Assembly: GCF_026340255.1 (NCBI RefSeq)
Contig: NZ_JAPEPJ010000002.1
Location: 1,116,001 to 1,180,000 of the forward strand
Source of the DNA: Streptomyces sp. NBC_01408
GTDB taxonomy: Bacteria; Actinomycetota; Actinomycetes; Streptomycetales; Streptomycetaceae
Reading direction: 5' to 3'
Length of the DNA stretch: 64,000 nt
The notes under the pieces were generated by a model. It did not search any database and was not told the DNA's origin. It was given only the letters and a program-made list of their open reading frames with translations. Both the position numbers and the translations under genes were made by a program. Of the stretch, positions 43,258-50,887 are shown one piece after another. The first letter of the stretch is position 1. The number at the start of each line of letters is the position of its first letter.

Positions 43258-44096
43258 GGCTGTACGAGCCCTCCGTAGGCGTCGGGGCGGCGGTCGCGGT
43301 AGAAGGCCCACTGGTTGCGGACCTCCTCGATGAGGTCGAAGTCGAGGTCGCGGATGAGGAGTTCCTCCTCCTTGTCGCTGGCGACCTCCCCGACGAACTG
43401 GCCGCGCGGGTCGACGAAGTAGCTGGTGCCGTAGAAGTCGTTGTCGCCGTACTCCTCCCGGCCGACCCGGTTGATGGCGGCGACGAAGTACTCGTTGGCG
43501 ACGGCGGAGGCGGGCTGTTCCAGCTGCCACAGGTGCGCGGAGAGGCCGCGGTGGGTGGCGGAGGGGTTGAAGACCAACTGGGCTCCGGCCAGGCCCAGTT
43601 GACGCCACCCCTCGGGGAAGTGGCGGTCGTAGCAGATGTACACGCCCACCCGGCCGACAGCGGTGTCGAAGACGGGCCAGCCGAGGTTGCCCGGACGGAA
43701 GTAGTACTTCTCCCAGAAGCCCTTGACCTGGGGGATGTGGTGCTTGCGGTACTTGCCGAGGTAGCTGCCGTCGGCGTCGATGACGGCGGCGGTGTTGTAG
43801 TAGAAGCCCGCACTCTCCTGCTCGAAGACCGGTACGACGATCACCATGCCGGTCTCGCGGGCGAGGTCCTGCATGCGGCGGACGGTCGGGCCGTCGGGGA
43901 CGGCCTCGGCCCAGCGGTAGTGCTCGGGCTCCTGGACCTGGCAGAAGTAAGGGGCGTTGAACACCTCCTGGAAGCCGATGATTTTGGCTCCCTGGGCGGC
44001 GGCCCGGCGGGCGTGCTCCTCGTGTTTGGCGATCATCGATTCGGTGTCTCCGGTCCAGGTGGCCTGGACCAGCGCGGCGCGGACGACTTGGGCCAT
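43254..44096 (-). CDS. Beta-ureidopropionase (nitrilase superfamily)
   Basis: Hydrolyses N-carbamoyl-beta-alanine to beta-alanine, CO2 and ammonia, the step after dihydropyrimidinase. 280 residues. The nitrilase triad is complete: Glu44 (GFQEVFNAPYF), Lys118 (YRKHHIP) and Cys155 (VYICYDRHFPEG). GAGGAG seven bases before ATG 44096 selects this start over an upstream one. First gene of the operon. Confidence 0.9.
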   Translation of the reverse strand: MAQVVRAALVQATWTGDTESMIAKHEEHARRAAAQGAKIIGFQEVFNAPYFCQVQEPEHYRWAEAVPDGPTVRRMQDLARETGMVIVVPVFEQESAGFYYNTAAVIDADGSYLGKYRKHHIPQVKGFWEKYYFRPGNLGWPVFDTAVGRVGVYICYDRHFPEGWRQLGLAGAQLVFNPSATHRGLSAHLWQLEQPASAVANEYFVAAINRVGREEYGDNDFYGTSYFVDPRGQFVGEVASDKEEELLIRDLDFDLIEEVRNQWAFYRDRRPDAYGGLVQP

Positions 44097-44124
44097 GAGC
44101 TGCTCCTCGCGACGGGAACGCCGG

Positions 44125-44162
44125 GTTCTACGCACGTAGACGGAGTACGTAGGGAGTAGAAC
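44125..44162. promoter_or_regulatory. Dyad upstream of the pyrimidine-degradation operon
   Basis: GTTCTAC (44125-44131) and GTAGAAC (44156-44162) bracket two ACGTA copies, about 30-65 bp upstream of the operon start codon. Probable operator; regulator not adjacent. Confidence 0.45.
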
Positions 44163-44263
44163 GTAGGCCTCGGCACAGCGTGGGGCAAGACCGCGTTGCG
44201 CGGTTGGAGTAGTCGATCACGTTACGTCGCCCCGCGGTCGATTGCGGTCAGGAGACGGGCGGT

Positions 44264-46504
44264 TTACGCCGTGGCGATTCCGGCCACGCGCAGGGCGTGG
44301 ACCAGGTCGCGGTACCGGTTTCCAGGCAGGGCGCGGGCCGCGTGGAGCAGGCGGGGGGCGAGCCACTGCGGGTCGCGGCGGGCGAGGCGGGCGGCCTCCT
44401 CCGCGGTGCGGGCCCGGACGAAGGCGCCGAGCAGGGCATCGGCCTCCCCGGTCCGGCCGGCCCCGCCGAGGGCGAGCGCCGCCTCGGCGATCTCGGCGGC
44501 GGGGCGGGCCACGCCCTGGCGCAGCAGCGCGTGGCTGTCGGCCTCCCGCCCGGCCTCGCCGAGCGCGGCCGCGGCGGCGGCGAGCCGCTCGGGCGGGAGC
44601 GAGGCCGCCTCCCACAGGACGCCGGCCCAGTCGGCCGCGAGCCCGGCGCGGGCCAGCTCGACGGCGAGGCCGGGCAGCCGCTCGGCGGGCCAGGCCGCCG
44701 CCTCGCACAGCAGCGCGTGGGCCTCGCCGCTCCGCGCTTGCGCGCGCAGCGCGATCAGTTCGGCCACGAGCACCCCGGCCGCCCGCCCCGCCCTGCCGGG
44801 CCCGGGCCCGGCAGCCTCCGGCCCGGCCCCGACCGGCTCGGCTCCCGCCGCCGGGACGGGATGCCCGAAGCGCGGCGCGACACGGGCCGGCTCGGGTCCG
44901 GCCGACGGAGCAGGGTGGCCAAAGCGCGCTCCCCGCGGCGCGGCCCGGGCCGGCTCAGGTCCGGATGCCGGGACAGGGTGGCCGAAGTTCACTCCCTGCG
45001 GCACGGCCTGGGCCGGCTCAGGTCCGGACGCCGGAGCGGGATGCCCGAAGCGTGCTCCGCGCGGCGCGACGCGGGCCGGCTCGGATCCGGACCCTTCCGC
45101 CTCGTATCCCGGCGGCGGGGTGAAGTCCTGGGCCCCGGCCGCGGCGGCTCCGGCGTACCGGGCTCCCCCGGAACGCCGCCCGCCGCGCAGCCACCGCCCC
45201 TCGGCCCGCCCGACGGGCGCCTCCACCGGCACCTCCCCCCGGCGATCCGCCGAACCCGACGCCCCCCGCTGCCTCGGCACACCGGGCAACCCACCGTCCC
45301 CTGGCGACACAAGAACCTCGTTAGGCCCGCGCCCAGCAGACCAGGCCCCGGCAGGCCCGGCAGGCTGGGACTCAGCCGGCCAGGGCTCGGCAGGCTCAGC
45401 CGACTCAGCAGACCAGGCCTCGGCATGCTCAGCCGGCCCGGCCGGCCAGAGCTCGGCGGGCCCAGCCTGCTCGGGCGCGCCAGGCACCGCAGACCACGAT
45501 CCGCCCGGCAACACACCCTCCCCCGGCGACGCCAGGGGCCCGGCAGGCCCGGACCCGCCAGACCAGGGATCGCCATGCGCAGCAGGCTCCGCGGACGAGG
45601 GCCCGCCCACCCCCGGCGACGCGAGGGACTCGGACAGCCGGGACCCGGCAGTCACCGCAGGCGCGGCAAGCTGGGGCTCAATTGGCCAGGGCTCGCCATG
45701 CGCAGCAGACGCGGGCGCCACCGCAGACCAGGACCCGCCCGGCAACACACCCTCCCCCGGCGACGCCGGGGACTCGGCCGGTCCGGGCCCGGCAGACCAG
45801 GGCCCGGCGGGCGCAGCCGACGCAGCACGCTGGGGCTCAGCTGGCCAGAACTCGGCGGGAGCAGTCGGCGCGGCAGACCGGGCCTCGCCAGGCGCAGCCG
45901 GCGCGGCAGGCCATGGCTCGGCAGGCGCAGCCGGCGCGGCAGACCAAGGCTCGGCGGGCGCAGCCGGCCCGGCGGGCGCAGCCGGCACCGTGGGGGCCGT
46001 GGGGTGGGCGACAGTCGCCAGGCGGGCGGACAGGTCCTCGTGCCGGGCTGCGGCGCGGGCCACGTCGTCCCGGGTCCACGAGACCTCCCGGGCCAGGGTC
46101 TCCGCCTCGGCGCGGTCGGCGGCGCCGGCCATGCGGGCGGACAGGTTCCGCAGGGCCGCGTCCGCCTCGGCCCGCTGGCCGGCCGCCGCCGCGAGCAGGG
46201 TCCGCAGTTCCCCGGTCCCGCCCGGCAGCCGGTCCCACGCGCTGACGGCGGCGGCCCGCAGCCGGGCCGCGTACCCGGTCTCCCGCGCCGCCACCTCCTC
46301 GCCGCGCAGCCCGGCGAGGTCCCGCAGCAGCGACTCCACGACGTCCCACGGCGCGATCGCGGCCCCCTGGAGGCAAGCCCGCACACCCTCCGGGTCCCGC
46401 CGCAGGAACTCCCCGTACCAGCCCGCTCCGGGATCGAGCCTGTGGGTCAACCCCCGTAAATAGTCCGAGAATTGACTGATCGCCAGTGCAGTCGCGGTCT
46501 CCAT
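44264..46504 (-). CDS. Large Pro/Ala-rich repeat-mosaic protein
   Basis: 746 residues, no known enzyme motif. N-terminal about 170 residues are mostly helical (QFSDYLRGLTHRLDPGAGWYGEFLRRDPEG... then coiled-coil-like AETLAREVSWTRDDVARAAARHEDLSARL). Residues about 170-560 are low complexity: degenerate PAEPWSAAPAA units, two copies of SPGEGVLPGGSWSAV, and four to five copies of a 21-residue unit SGPEPARAAPRGARFGHPAP. The C-terminal 180 residues form helical repeats of about 35 residues (VELARAGLAADWAGVLWEAASLPPERL...). Such proteins are conserved in Streptomyces, role unknown; a scaffold is a guess. Confidence 0.75.
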   Translation of the reverse strand: METATALAISQFSDYLRGLTHRLDPGAGWYGEFLRRDPEGVRACLQGAAIAPWDVVESLLRDLAGLRGEEVAARETGYAARLRAAAVSAWDRLPGGTGELRTLLAAAAGQRAEADAALRNLSARMAGAADRAEAETLAREVSWTRDDVARAAARHEDLSARLATVAHPTAPTVPAAPAGPAAPAEPWSAAPAAPAEPWPAAPAAPGEARSAAPTAPAEFWPAEPQRAASAAPAGPWSAGPGPAESPASPGEGVLPGGSWSAVAPASAAHGEPWPIEPQLAAPAVTAGSRLSESLASPGVGGPSSAEPAAHGDPWSGGSGPAGPLASPGEGVLPGGSWSAVPGAPEQAGPAELWPAGPAEHAEAWSAESAEPAEPWPAESQPAGPAGAWSAGRGPNEVLVSPGDGGLPGVPRQRGASGSADRRGEVPVEAPVGRAEGRWLRGGRRSGGARYAGAAAAGAQDFTPPPGYEAEGSGSEPARVAPRGARFGHPAPASGPEPAQAVPQGVNFGHPVPASGPEPARAAPRGARFGHPAPSAGPEPARVAPRFGHPVPAAGAEPVGAGPEAAGPGPGRAGRAAGVLVAELIALRAQARSGEAHALLCEAAAWPAERLPGLAVELARAGLAADWAGVLWEAASLPPERLAAAAAALGEAGREADSHALLRQGVARPAAEIAEAALALGGAGRTGEADALLGAFVRARTAEEAARLARRDPQWLAPRLLHAARALPGNRYRDLVHALRVAGIATA

Positions 46505-46549
46505 GACCGCATTGGATCCCAGCCGTGTTACGGGCGGGCTACGGGAGTC

Positions 46550-46924
46550 TCAAAGCTTGACGGCGATACCGGTGTGCGGCCGCACGCCCCGGCGCCACAG
46601 CGTGGCGGGCACGTCCACCATCCAGAACTGCCAGGTGTACTTGCGCGACATCAGCCTGCGCACCCGCCGCAGCCCCTCCTCGTCCAGCAGCCGGGCCCGC
46701 CCCTCCCGGACGGCCGCGCCCTCCTCGACGCGTCCGCGCACATCACAGACGGTCACGGTGACCCGACCGTCGCGGCGGATCCGCTTGACCTTCCACGAGT
46801 CGCTGCGCGTCCACACGTACAGCTCACCGCCGTCGGCCACCGCCCAGACCGGGGTGGCGACGGGCGTGCCGTCCTTGCGGTAGGTGGTGAGGCTGACGTA
46901 CCGCGCCCTGCCGAGTTCCTCCAT
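46550..46924 (-). CDS. PPOX-class F420-dependent oxidoreductase
   Basis: 124-residue split-barrel flavin/F420 protein: RYVSLTTYRKDGTPVATPVWAVADGGELYVWT and WKVKRIRRDGRVTVTVCDVRG are the two strand pairs of the pyridoxamine-oxidase-like fold in the F420-binding subgroup. Function of such small members is usually unknown (often reduce or bind F420). Adjacent to, but not interrupted by, the IS element. Confidence 0.86.
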   Translation of the reverse strand: MEELGRARYVSLTTYRKDGTPVATPVWAVADGGELYVWTRSDSWKVKRIRRDGRVTVTVCDVRGRVEEGAAVREGRARLLDEEGLRRVRRLMSRKYTWQFWMVDVPATLWRRGVRPHTGIAVKL

Positions 46925-47027
46925 CTCTGAATCTTCGCAGGGAATCCCGGCCTTCGGGCCGGGCGGGAATGCCTCCTTGGCTCAGAGCCGCGAAGCGGCG
47001 GAGTTCTCCGCGGCTGCGAGGTGGCGG

Positions 47028-47456
47028 TCAGACGGGCCGTTTCTGGTTCTCGATGTACTCCTGGACGATGCTCAGCGGTGCGCCGCCACAGGAGCCCACG
47101 AAGTACGAGGGCGCCCAGAACACCGAGCCCATGCCGATGCGGTTGATCCGGCCGGCGTACTCGGCGCGTAGGTATCGGGAGCTGACGCCCTTGAGAGTGT
47201 TGACCAGCTTGGACAGGGCGATCTTCGGCGGGTAGTGCACCAGCAGGTGGACGTGGTCGCCCTCGCCGTTGAACTCGCGTAGATCGGCCTCGAACTTCTC
47301 GCAGACGTCCCGCATGATCGCTTCGCAGCGGGTCAGCATGTCTTCGTTGAAGACCTCACGCCGGTACTTGGTGACGAACACCAAGTGGGCATGGAGGTTG
47401 TAGATGACGTGGTTTCCTCGACGGATATCGGGGTCCGGTTCCCAGCGTGGTGACAT
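47028..47456 (-). CDS. tnpA: IS200/IS605 transposase TnpA (Y1 HUH)
   Basis: 142 residues, full family length. HUH motif GDHVHLLVHYPP (two metal-binding His) and catalytic Tyr in IVQEYIENQ. ATG 47456 is the start; the longer frame upstream is antisense to tnpB. Carries out single-strand transposition. Confidence 0.93.
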   Translation of the reverse strand: MSPRWEPDPDIRRGNHVIYNLHAHLVFVTKYRREVFNEDMLTRCEAIMRDVCEKFEADLREFNGEGDHVHLLVHYPPKIALSKLVNTLKGVSSRYLRAEYAGRINRIGMGSVFWAPSYFVGSCGGAPLSIVQEYIENQKRPV

Positions 47457-47507
47457 CCGCCAAGTGTGTTGTGGCCAAGCGAACCGGCGTGGAAGGGGGT
47501 GGGCCGG

Positions 47508-48722
47508 GTGATCCGTGCGTACAAGTTCCTCATGCGGCCCACCGCGGGCCAGACGGTCGCGCTGGGCGAGATGCTGGCCGACCACTGCTCGCTCTACAAC
47601 GGTGCGTTGCAGGAACGCCGTGACGCCTGGCGGCACGTGTCGAAGACGAGCGTCAAGTACGGGCAGCAGTCCGTGCAGCTCAAGGAGATCCGGGCGTTCG
47701 ATCCGGAACGTCAGGGCCGCTGGTCGTTCTCCTCCCAGCAGGCGACGCTGCGCCGTCTCGACAGGGCGTTCGCCGCGTTCTTCCGCCGCGTCAAGTCCGG
47801 TGAGACCCCGGGCTACCCGCGCTTCCGTGGGGTGAGCTGGTTCGACACGGTCGACTTTCCCAAGGACGGGGACGGCTGCCGGTGGGATGCCACCCCGCAC
47901 GACCCGGTGACCCGCGTCCGTCTGCAGGGCGTGGGGTACGTGAAGGTCAACCAGCACCGGCCGGTGGTCGGCAAGGTCAAGACCGTCAGCGTCAAGCGCG
48001 AAGGCCGACGCTGGTACGTCATCCTGACCGCCGAGCAGTCCGCCCCCGAGCCGCTGCCCGCGACGGGCTCTGTGGTCGGCATCGACATGGGCATAGCCTC
48101 GTTCCTCACCACCTCGGGCGGTGAGCATGTCGCCAGCCCCCGCCACGGCCGGAAGGCCGCCGCGAAGCTCGAAGCCGCACAGCAAGCCCTCGCACGATTC
48201 CCCCGTGTGCGCCGCGACAAGCGCACCGCCAACCACCGCCGCGCCGTCGAACGCGTCGCCACCCTGCACCGCAAGGTCCGCCGCCAGCGCCTGGACCACG
48301 CACACAAGACCGCGCTCGACCTCGTGCGGGAACACGACTTCATTGCGCACGAAGACCTCAAGATCCGCAACATGGTCAAGGCTCCCGCGCCGAAGCCCGA
48401 CCCCGCCACGCCGGGCGGCTTCCTGCCCAACGGGGCTGCCGCGAAGGCCGGACTCAACCACTCGATCTCGGATGCCGGATGGGGGGTGTTCCTGACGATC
48501 CTGCACGCCAAGGCTGAGAGCGCCGGACGGGAAGTGATCGCCGTGGACCCCCGCAACACCTCCCGCACCTGCCCCGAATGCGGGCACGTCGCCAAGGAGA
48601 ACCGGCCCACACAGGAGAGGTTCCACTGCGTCTCGTGCGGCCACACCGCGCACGCGGACACGGTGGGCGCCCTGAACGTTCTACGGGCCGGGCTGGTCCG
48701 TCGCAACGCCAACCCGGCATAG
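47508..48722 (+). CDS. tnpB: RNA-guided nuclease TnpB of the IS605 element
   Basis: 404 residues, full length. RuvC residues are all present: Asp in VVGIDMGIASFLT, Glu in AHEDLKIRNM and the last Asp in HADTVGALNVLRAG. Zinc ribbon CPECGHVAKE ... CVSCGH. GTG 47508 begins VIRAYKFLMRPTAGQ, the usual opening. TnpB proteins cleave DNA guided by an RNA from the element's right end, helping transposon retention. It seems intact and probably active. Confidence 0.92.
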   Translation: MIRAYKFLMRPTAGQTVALGEMLADHCSLYNGALQERRDAWRHVSKTSVKYGQQSVQLKEIRAFDPERQGRWSFSSQQATLRRLDRAFAAFFRRVKSGETPGYPRFRGVSWFDTVDFPKDGDGCRWDATPHDPVTRVRLQGVGYVKVNQHRPVVGKVKTVSVKREGRRWYVILTAEQSAPEPLPATGSVVGIDMGIASFLTTSGGEHVASPRHGRKAAAKLEAAQQALARFPRVRRDKRTANHRRAVERVATLHRKVRRQRLDHAHKTALDLVREHDFIAHEDLKIRNMVKAPAPKPDPATPGGFLPNGAAAKAGLNHSISDAGWGVFLTILHAKAESAGREVIAVDPRNTSRTCPECGHVAKENRPTQERFHCVSCGHTAHADTVGALNVLRAGLVRRNANPA

Positions 48723-48775
48723 CGAGAAGCCCCCTCATTTATGAAGGGGAGGAGTCACCGTCATCCCCCGACCCT
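48723..48775 (+). ncRNA. Right end of the IS, predicted TnpB guide-RNA (omegaRNA) 3' part
   Basis: By analogy with characterised TnpB elements the guide RNA overlaps the 3' end of tnpB, passes the hairpin GCCCCCTCAT/ATGAAGGGGAG and ends in flanking DNA that acts as guide. Here the flank is the end of tetR from about 48760. The 5' end of the RNA would be inside tnpB and is not determined. Confidence 0.4.
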
Positions 48776-49495
48776 AGGCGATCCCGCTGAGGTCCAGCCC
48801 TGTCGGTGGAGCCTTTCCAGGCCCTCCAGGAGGAGGTCCAGCGCGAACTCGAACTCGAACTGGTCGTCGCAGCTCCGGCCGACGGCGGATTCCCCGTCAT
48901 GGGCGGCTGCCGCGGCCACCTCCGCGATCCTCGGGTACCTCGCCGCCATCGCGGCGAGCGCGTCCGCCCCGGCGCCCGTGCCCGCGCCCGCACCCGCGTC
49001 CGGGCCGCCTGCGCTTCCCGAGTCGTCGAAGAGCTCCTGACTGAAGCCCAGCAGACGGCTGCCCATGGCGTGCATCGCGTGATGGGTGAGGTCGACCGAG
49101 AAGCCGCCGTCCCGGAACGTGCCGATCATCGAGTCCAGGTACTCCAGCACGGCCGGGGTCGGCCCGGTCCGCGACTCGATCACCCGTGAGGCCCAGCGGT
49201 GCCTCAGGAGCACCCGGCGGGCCGACAGGACGCGCCCGCGGACCGCGTCCTTCCAGTCGGAGCCGCCGACCGGGGGGTCGATGTCGGCCACGACCGCGTC
49301 GACCATGCCGTCGAGGAGCTGCTCCTTGTTGGCCACGTGCTTGTAGAGGGCCATCGGCACGACGCCCAGCTCCTGGGCGAGCCTGCGCATGCTGAGCGAC
49401 TCGATGCCGCCCTCGTCGGCGAGCGCGACGGCGGCCCGCAGCACCCGCTCCCGGTTCAGCGGCGCCCGGCGGGCGGCCTCCGCCTGCTGTGCCAT
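48761..49495 (-). CDS. TetR-family transcriptional repressor
   Basis: 244 residues. HTH at about 15-60: LRAAVALADEGGIESLSMRRLAQELGVVPMALYKHVANKEQLL, close to the TetR class that binds tetracycline-like compounds. C-terminal ligand domain contains an Ala/Gly-rich loop (GGPDAGAGAGTGAGADAL). ATG 49495; the open frame continues upstream through the promoter. Its last codons lie beside the IS right end, so the natural C-terminus may have been altered slightly. Represses itself and the divergent DUF4386 gene, most likely. Confidence 0.87.
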   Translation of the reverse strand: MAQQAEAARRAPLNRERVLRAAVALADEGGIESLSMRRLAQELGVVPMALYKHVANKEQLLDGMVDAVVADIDPPVGGSDWKDAVRGRVLSARRVLLRHRWASRVIESRTGPTPAVLEYLDSMIGTFRDGGFSVDLTHHAMHAMGSRLLGFSQELFDDSGSAGGPDAGAGAGTGAGADALAAMAARYPRIAEVAAAAAHDGESAVGRSCDDQFEFEFALDLLLEGLERLHRQGWTSAGSPRVGG

Positions 49496-49550
49496 GTCGT
49501 CGCACCTCTCCTCCCGACCGGACACCGATCGGTACTCCCCTTGATCCCGC

Positions 49551-49603
49551 TTGACGAGTGTACGCCGTACGCCTACGGTTGCCGCGAGGTGTACGGCGTA
49601 CAC
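49551..49603. promoter_or_regulatory. Promoter and paired TetR operators before the DUF4386 gene
   Basis: TTGACG (49551), 17-bp spacer, TACGGT (49574) match a vegetative promoter. GTGTACGCCGTAC (49558-49570) lies in the spacer and its exact inverted copy GTACGGCGTACAC (49591-49603) lies just after the -10 box; each half is itself nearly palindromic. Occupancy would block polymerase. Confidence 0.75.
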
Positions 49604-49629
49604 CTCTTCGTGGGTCGAGAGGACCGAAG

Positions 49630-50298
49630 ATGAGCTCAGACAGAAGGACCGCGACGGTCGCGGGCGTGCTGTTCCTGGTGACCGAGGTCGCCGCGATCGG
49701 GGGGCTGGCCCTCTACCAGCCCGTACTGGACGGGGCGGCGGGCACCCTCGCCCCCGGCGCCGACACCTCGGCGTTCCTCGGGGCCCTGTGCGAACTGGTC
49801 CTCGTGGCCGCCGTCATCGGCACCGGGGTCGCACTGTTCCCCGTCATCAAGAGGCGGCACGAGGGGATGGCGCTGGGGTACGTGTGCTTCCGCTTCCTGG
49901 AGGCCGTCGTCATCACCGTCGGCACCCTCGGCGTCCTGACTCTCGTGACGCTGCGCCAGGACCCGGCAGGCGCGGCAGGCGCGGCGGGCGCCGACCAGGC
50001 CCTCGTGGCCCTGCACGACTGGACCTTCCTGCTCGGGCCGAACTTCGCCCTGGGCCTGAACACGGCACTGCTGGCGTACCTGATGTACCGCTCGCGGCTC
50101 GTGCCCCGGTTCATCGCGGTGCTGGGACTGGTCGGGGGCCCGCTGATATGCGCCTCGGCGGTCGCCGTGACGTTCGGGCTCTACGAGCAGATCTCCGCGG
50201 TGGGATCGGCCGCGGCCGTCCCGGTGTTCGCCTGGGAGGTGGCGCTAGCCGTCCGGCTCATCGCCAAGGGGTTCGACCCGGCCCGGGCCGACGGCTGA
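49630..50298 (+). CDS. DUF4386-family membrane protein
   Basis: 222 residues with six hydrophobic helices. The opening RTATVAGVLFLVTEVAAIGG and the FRFLEAVVITVGTLGVLTL segment are typical of the DUF4386 family (no known function, often under TetR or MarR control). ATG 49630 with GAGAGG eight bases upstream. Transcribed from the TTGACG promoter controlled by the divergent TetR. Confidence 0.85.
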   Translation: MSSDRRTATVAGVLFLVTEVAAIGGLALYQPVLDGAAGTLAPGADTSAFLGALCELVLVAAVIGTGVALFPVIKRRHEGMALGYVCFRFLEAVVITVGTLGVLTLVTLRQDPAGAAGAAGADQALVALHDWTFLLGPNFALGLNTALLAYLMYRSRLVPRFIAVLGLVGGPLICASAVAVTFGLYEQISAVGSAAAVPVFAWEVALAVRLIAKGFDPARADG

Positions 50299-50451
50299 AC
50301 CGTCGCCGGAGCAGGCCGGACAGTCCTTCAGCGGCTCGCGGGCGGCCGTACGCCCGCCGGGGGCGGCGCAGGCGGCGAGCAGCAGGCCGCCCGCGAGGAG
50401 GGCGCCGACGAATCCGAGGCCGAGTTGCTCCGCTGCGTTCTTGGCTGACAC
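50245..50451 (-). CDS. Small hypothetical membrane or lipoprotein-like protein
   Basis: 68 residues from GTG 50451: one hydrophobic segment (LGFVGALLAGGLLLAACAAP) with a lipobox-like LLAAC and a CPAC motif further on. It overlaps the end of the DUF4386 gene by 54 bp, convergently. Weak ribosome site, so the call is tentative. Confidence 0.4.
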   Translation of the reverse strand: MSAKNAAEQLGLGFVGALLAGGLLLAACAAPGGRTAAREPLKDCPACSGDGSAVGPGRVEPLGDEPDG

Positions 50452-50571
50452 GCCTTCACGCTTGCCCCGCGCGCCGCCGGTCCCCACCTGCCGATGGGCC
50501 GTTCGGACGCCGGGCCGCCGGGCCGCCGGGCCGCCGGGCCGTCCGTACGGGACGGCTCAGACCGGGACGAC

Positions 50572-50823
50572 TCAGACCGGGACGAAGGCGCAGCGGCGCA
50601 GTACGTCGTCCAGGGAGAGGCTGAGCGCTTCGGCGAGGGCCGCGACCGTGAAGAAGGCGGGGGTGGGCGCCCGGCCCGTCTCGATCTTGCGGAGGGTCTC
50701 GGCGGAGAGCCCGGCGCTGGCGGCGACCTCGACCATGCTGCGGCCGCCGCGGGCCTCGCGCAGCAGCGCGCCCAGACGCTCGCCGCGCTCGCGCTCTTCG
50801 GGGGTGAGAGGGGTACGGACCAT
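50572..50823 (-). CDS. Small XRE-family helix-turn-helix protein
   Basis: 83 residues, nearly all HTH (ERLGALLREARGGRSMVEVAASAGLSAETLRKIETGRAPTP...). A TAGTAT -10-like box ends six bases before ATG 50823, so the mRNA is probably leaderless. Divergent from the methionine aminopeptidase gene over an AT-rich operator region, hence its likely repressor. Confidence 0.85.
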   Translation of the reverse strand: MVRTPLTPEERERGERLGALLREARGGRSMVEVAASAGLSAETLRKIETGRAPTPAFFTVAALAEALSLSLDDVLRRCAFVPV

Positions 50824-50844
50824 GACCTCATACTACCCCGCCCC

Positions 50845-50886
50845 CCAATAACTATCCCGTTAAAGTTATACCGGTATAGTTATTGG
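50845..50886. promoter_or_regulatory. AT-rich multi-site operator between XRE gene and map
   Basis: CCAATAACTAT (50845-50855) is perfectly inverted as ATAGTTATTGG (50876-50886). Between them are another AGTTATA copy and the palindrome TATACCGGTATA (50867-50878). TATAGT at 50875-50880 is seven bases before the map ATG, so repressor binding would cover the promoter. Confidence 0.7.
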
Positions 50887-50887
50887 C

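Larger units (their letters stand above)
46940..48760. mobile_element. IS200/IS605-family insertion sequence with divergent tnpA and tnpB
   Basis: Gene pair tnpA (minus) and tnpB (plus), back to back as in IS605. A left-end hairpin is seen at 46946-46963 (CCCGGCC, TTCG loop, GGCCGGG) and a right-end hairpin at 48731-48749 (CCCCTCAT, TT, ATGAAGGGG with one bulge) directly followed by GGAGTCAC. These elements have no terminal inverted repeats and make no target duplication, so the exact ends are estimates. It sits between a PPOX gene and the 3' end of a tetR gene. Confidence 0.85.

Noticed and set aside
44264..46460. Several long plus-strand ORFs opposite the repeat-mosaic gene
   Set aside because: They consist of Arg/Pro/Gly shadow sequence; the minus-strand frame has the right codon bias and ordered helical ends.
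46550..46924. IS insertion disrupting the PPOX gene
   Set aside because: The gene has a complete start, fold and stop; the IS lies outside it.
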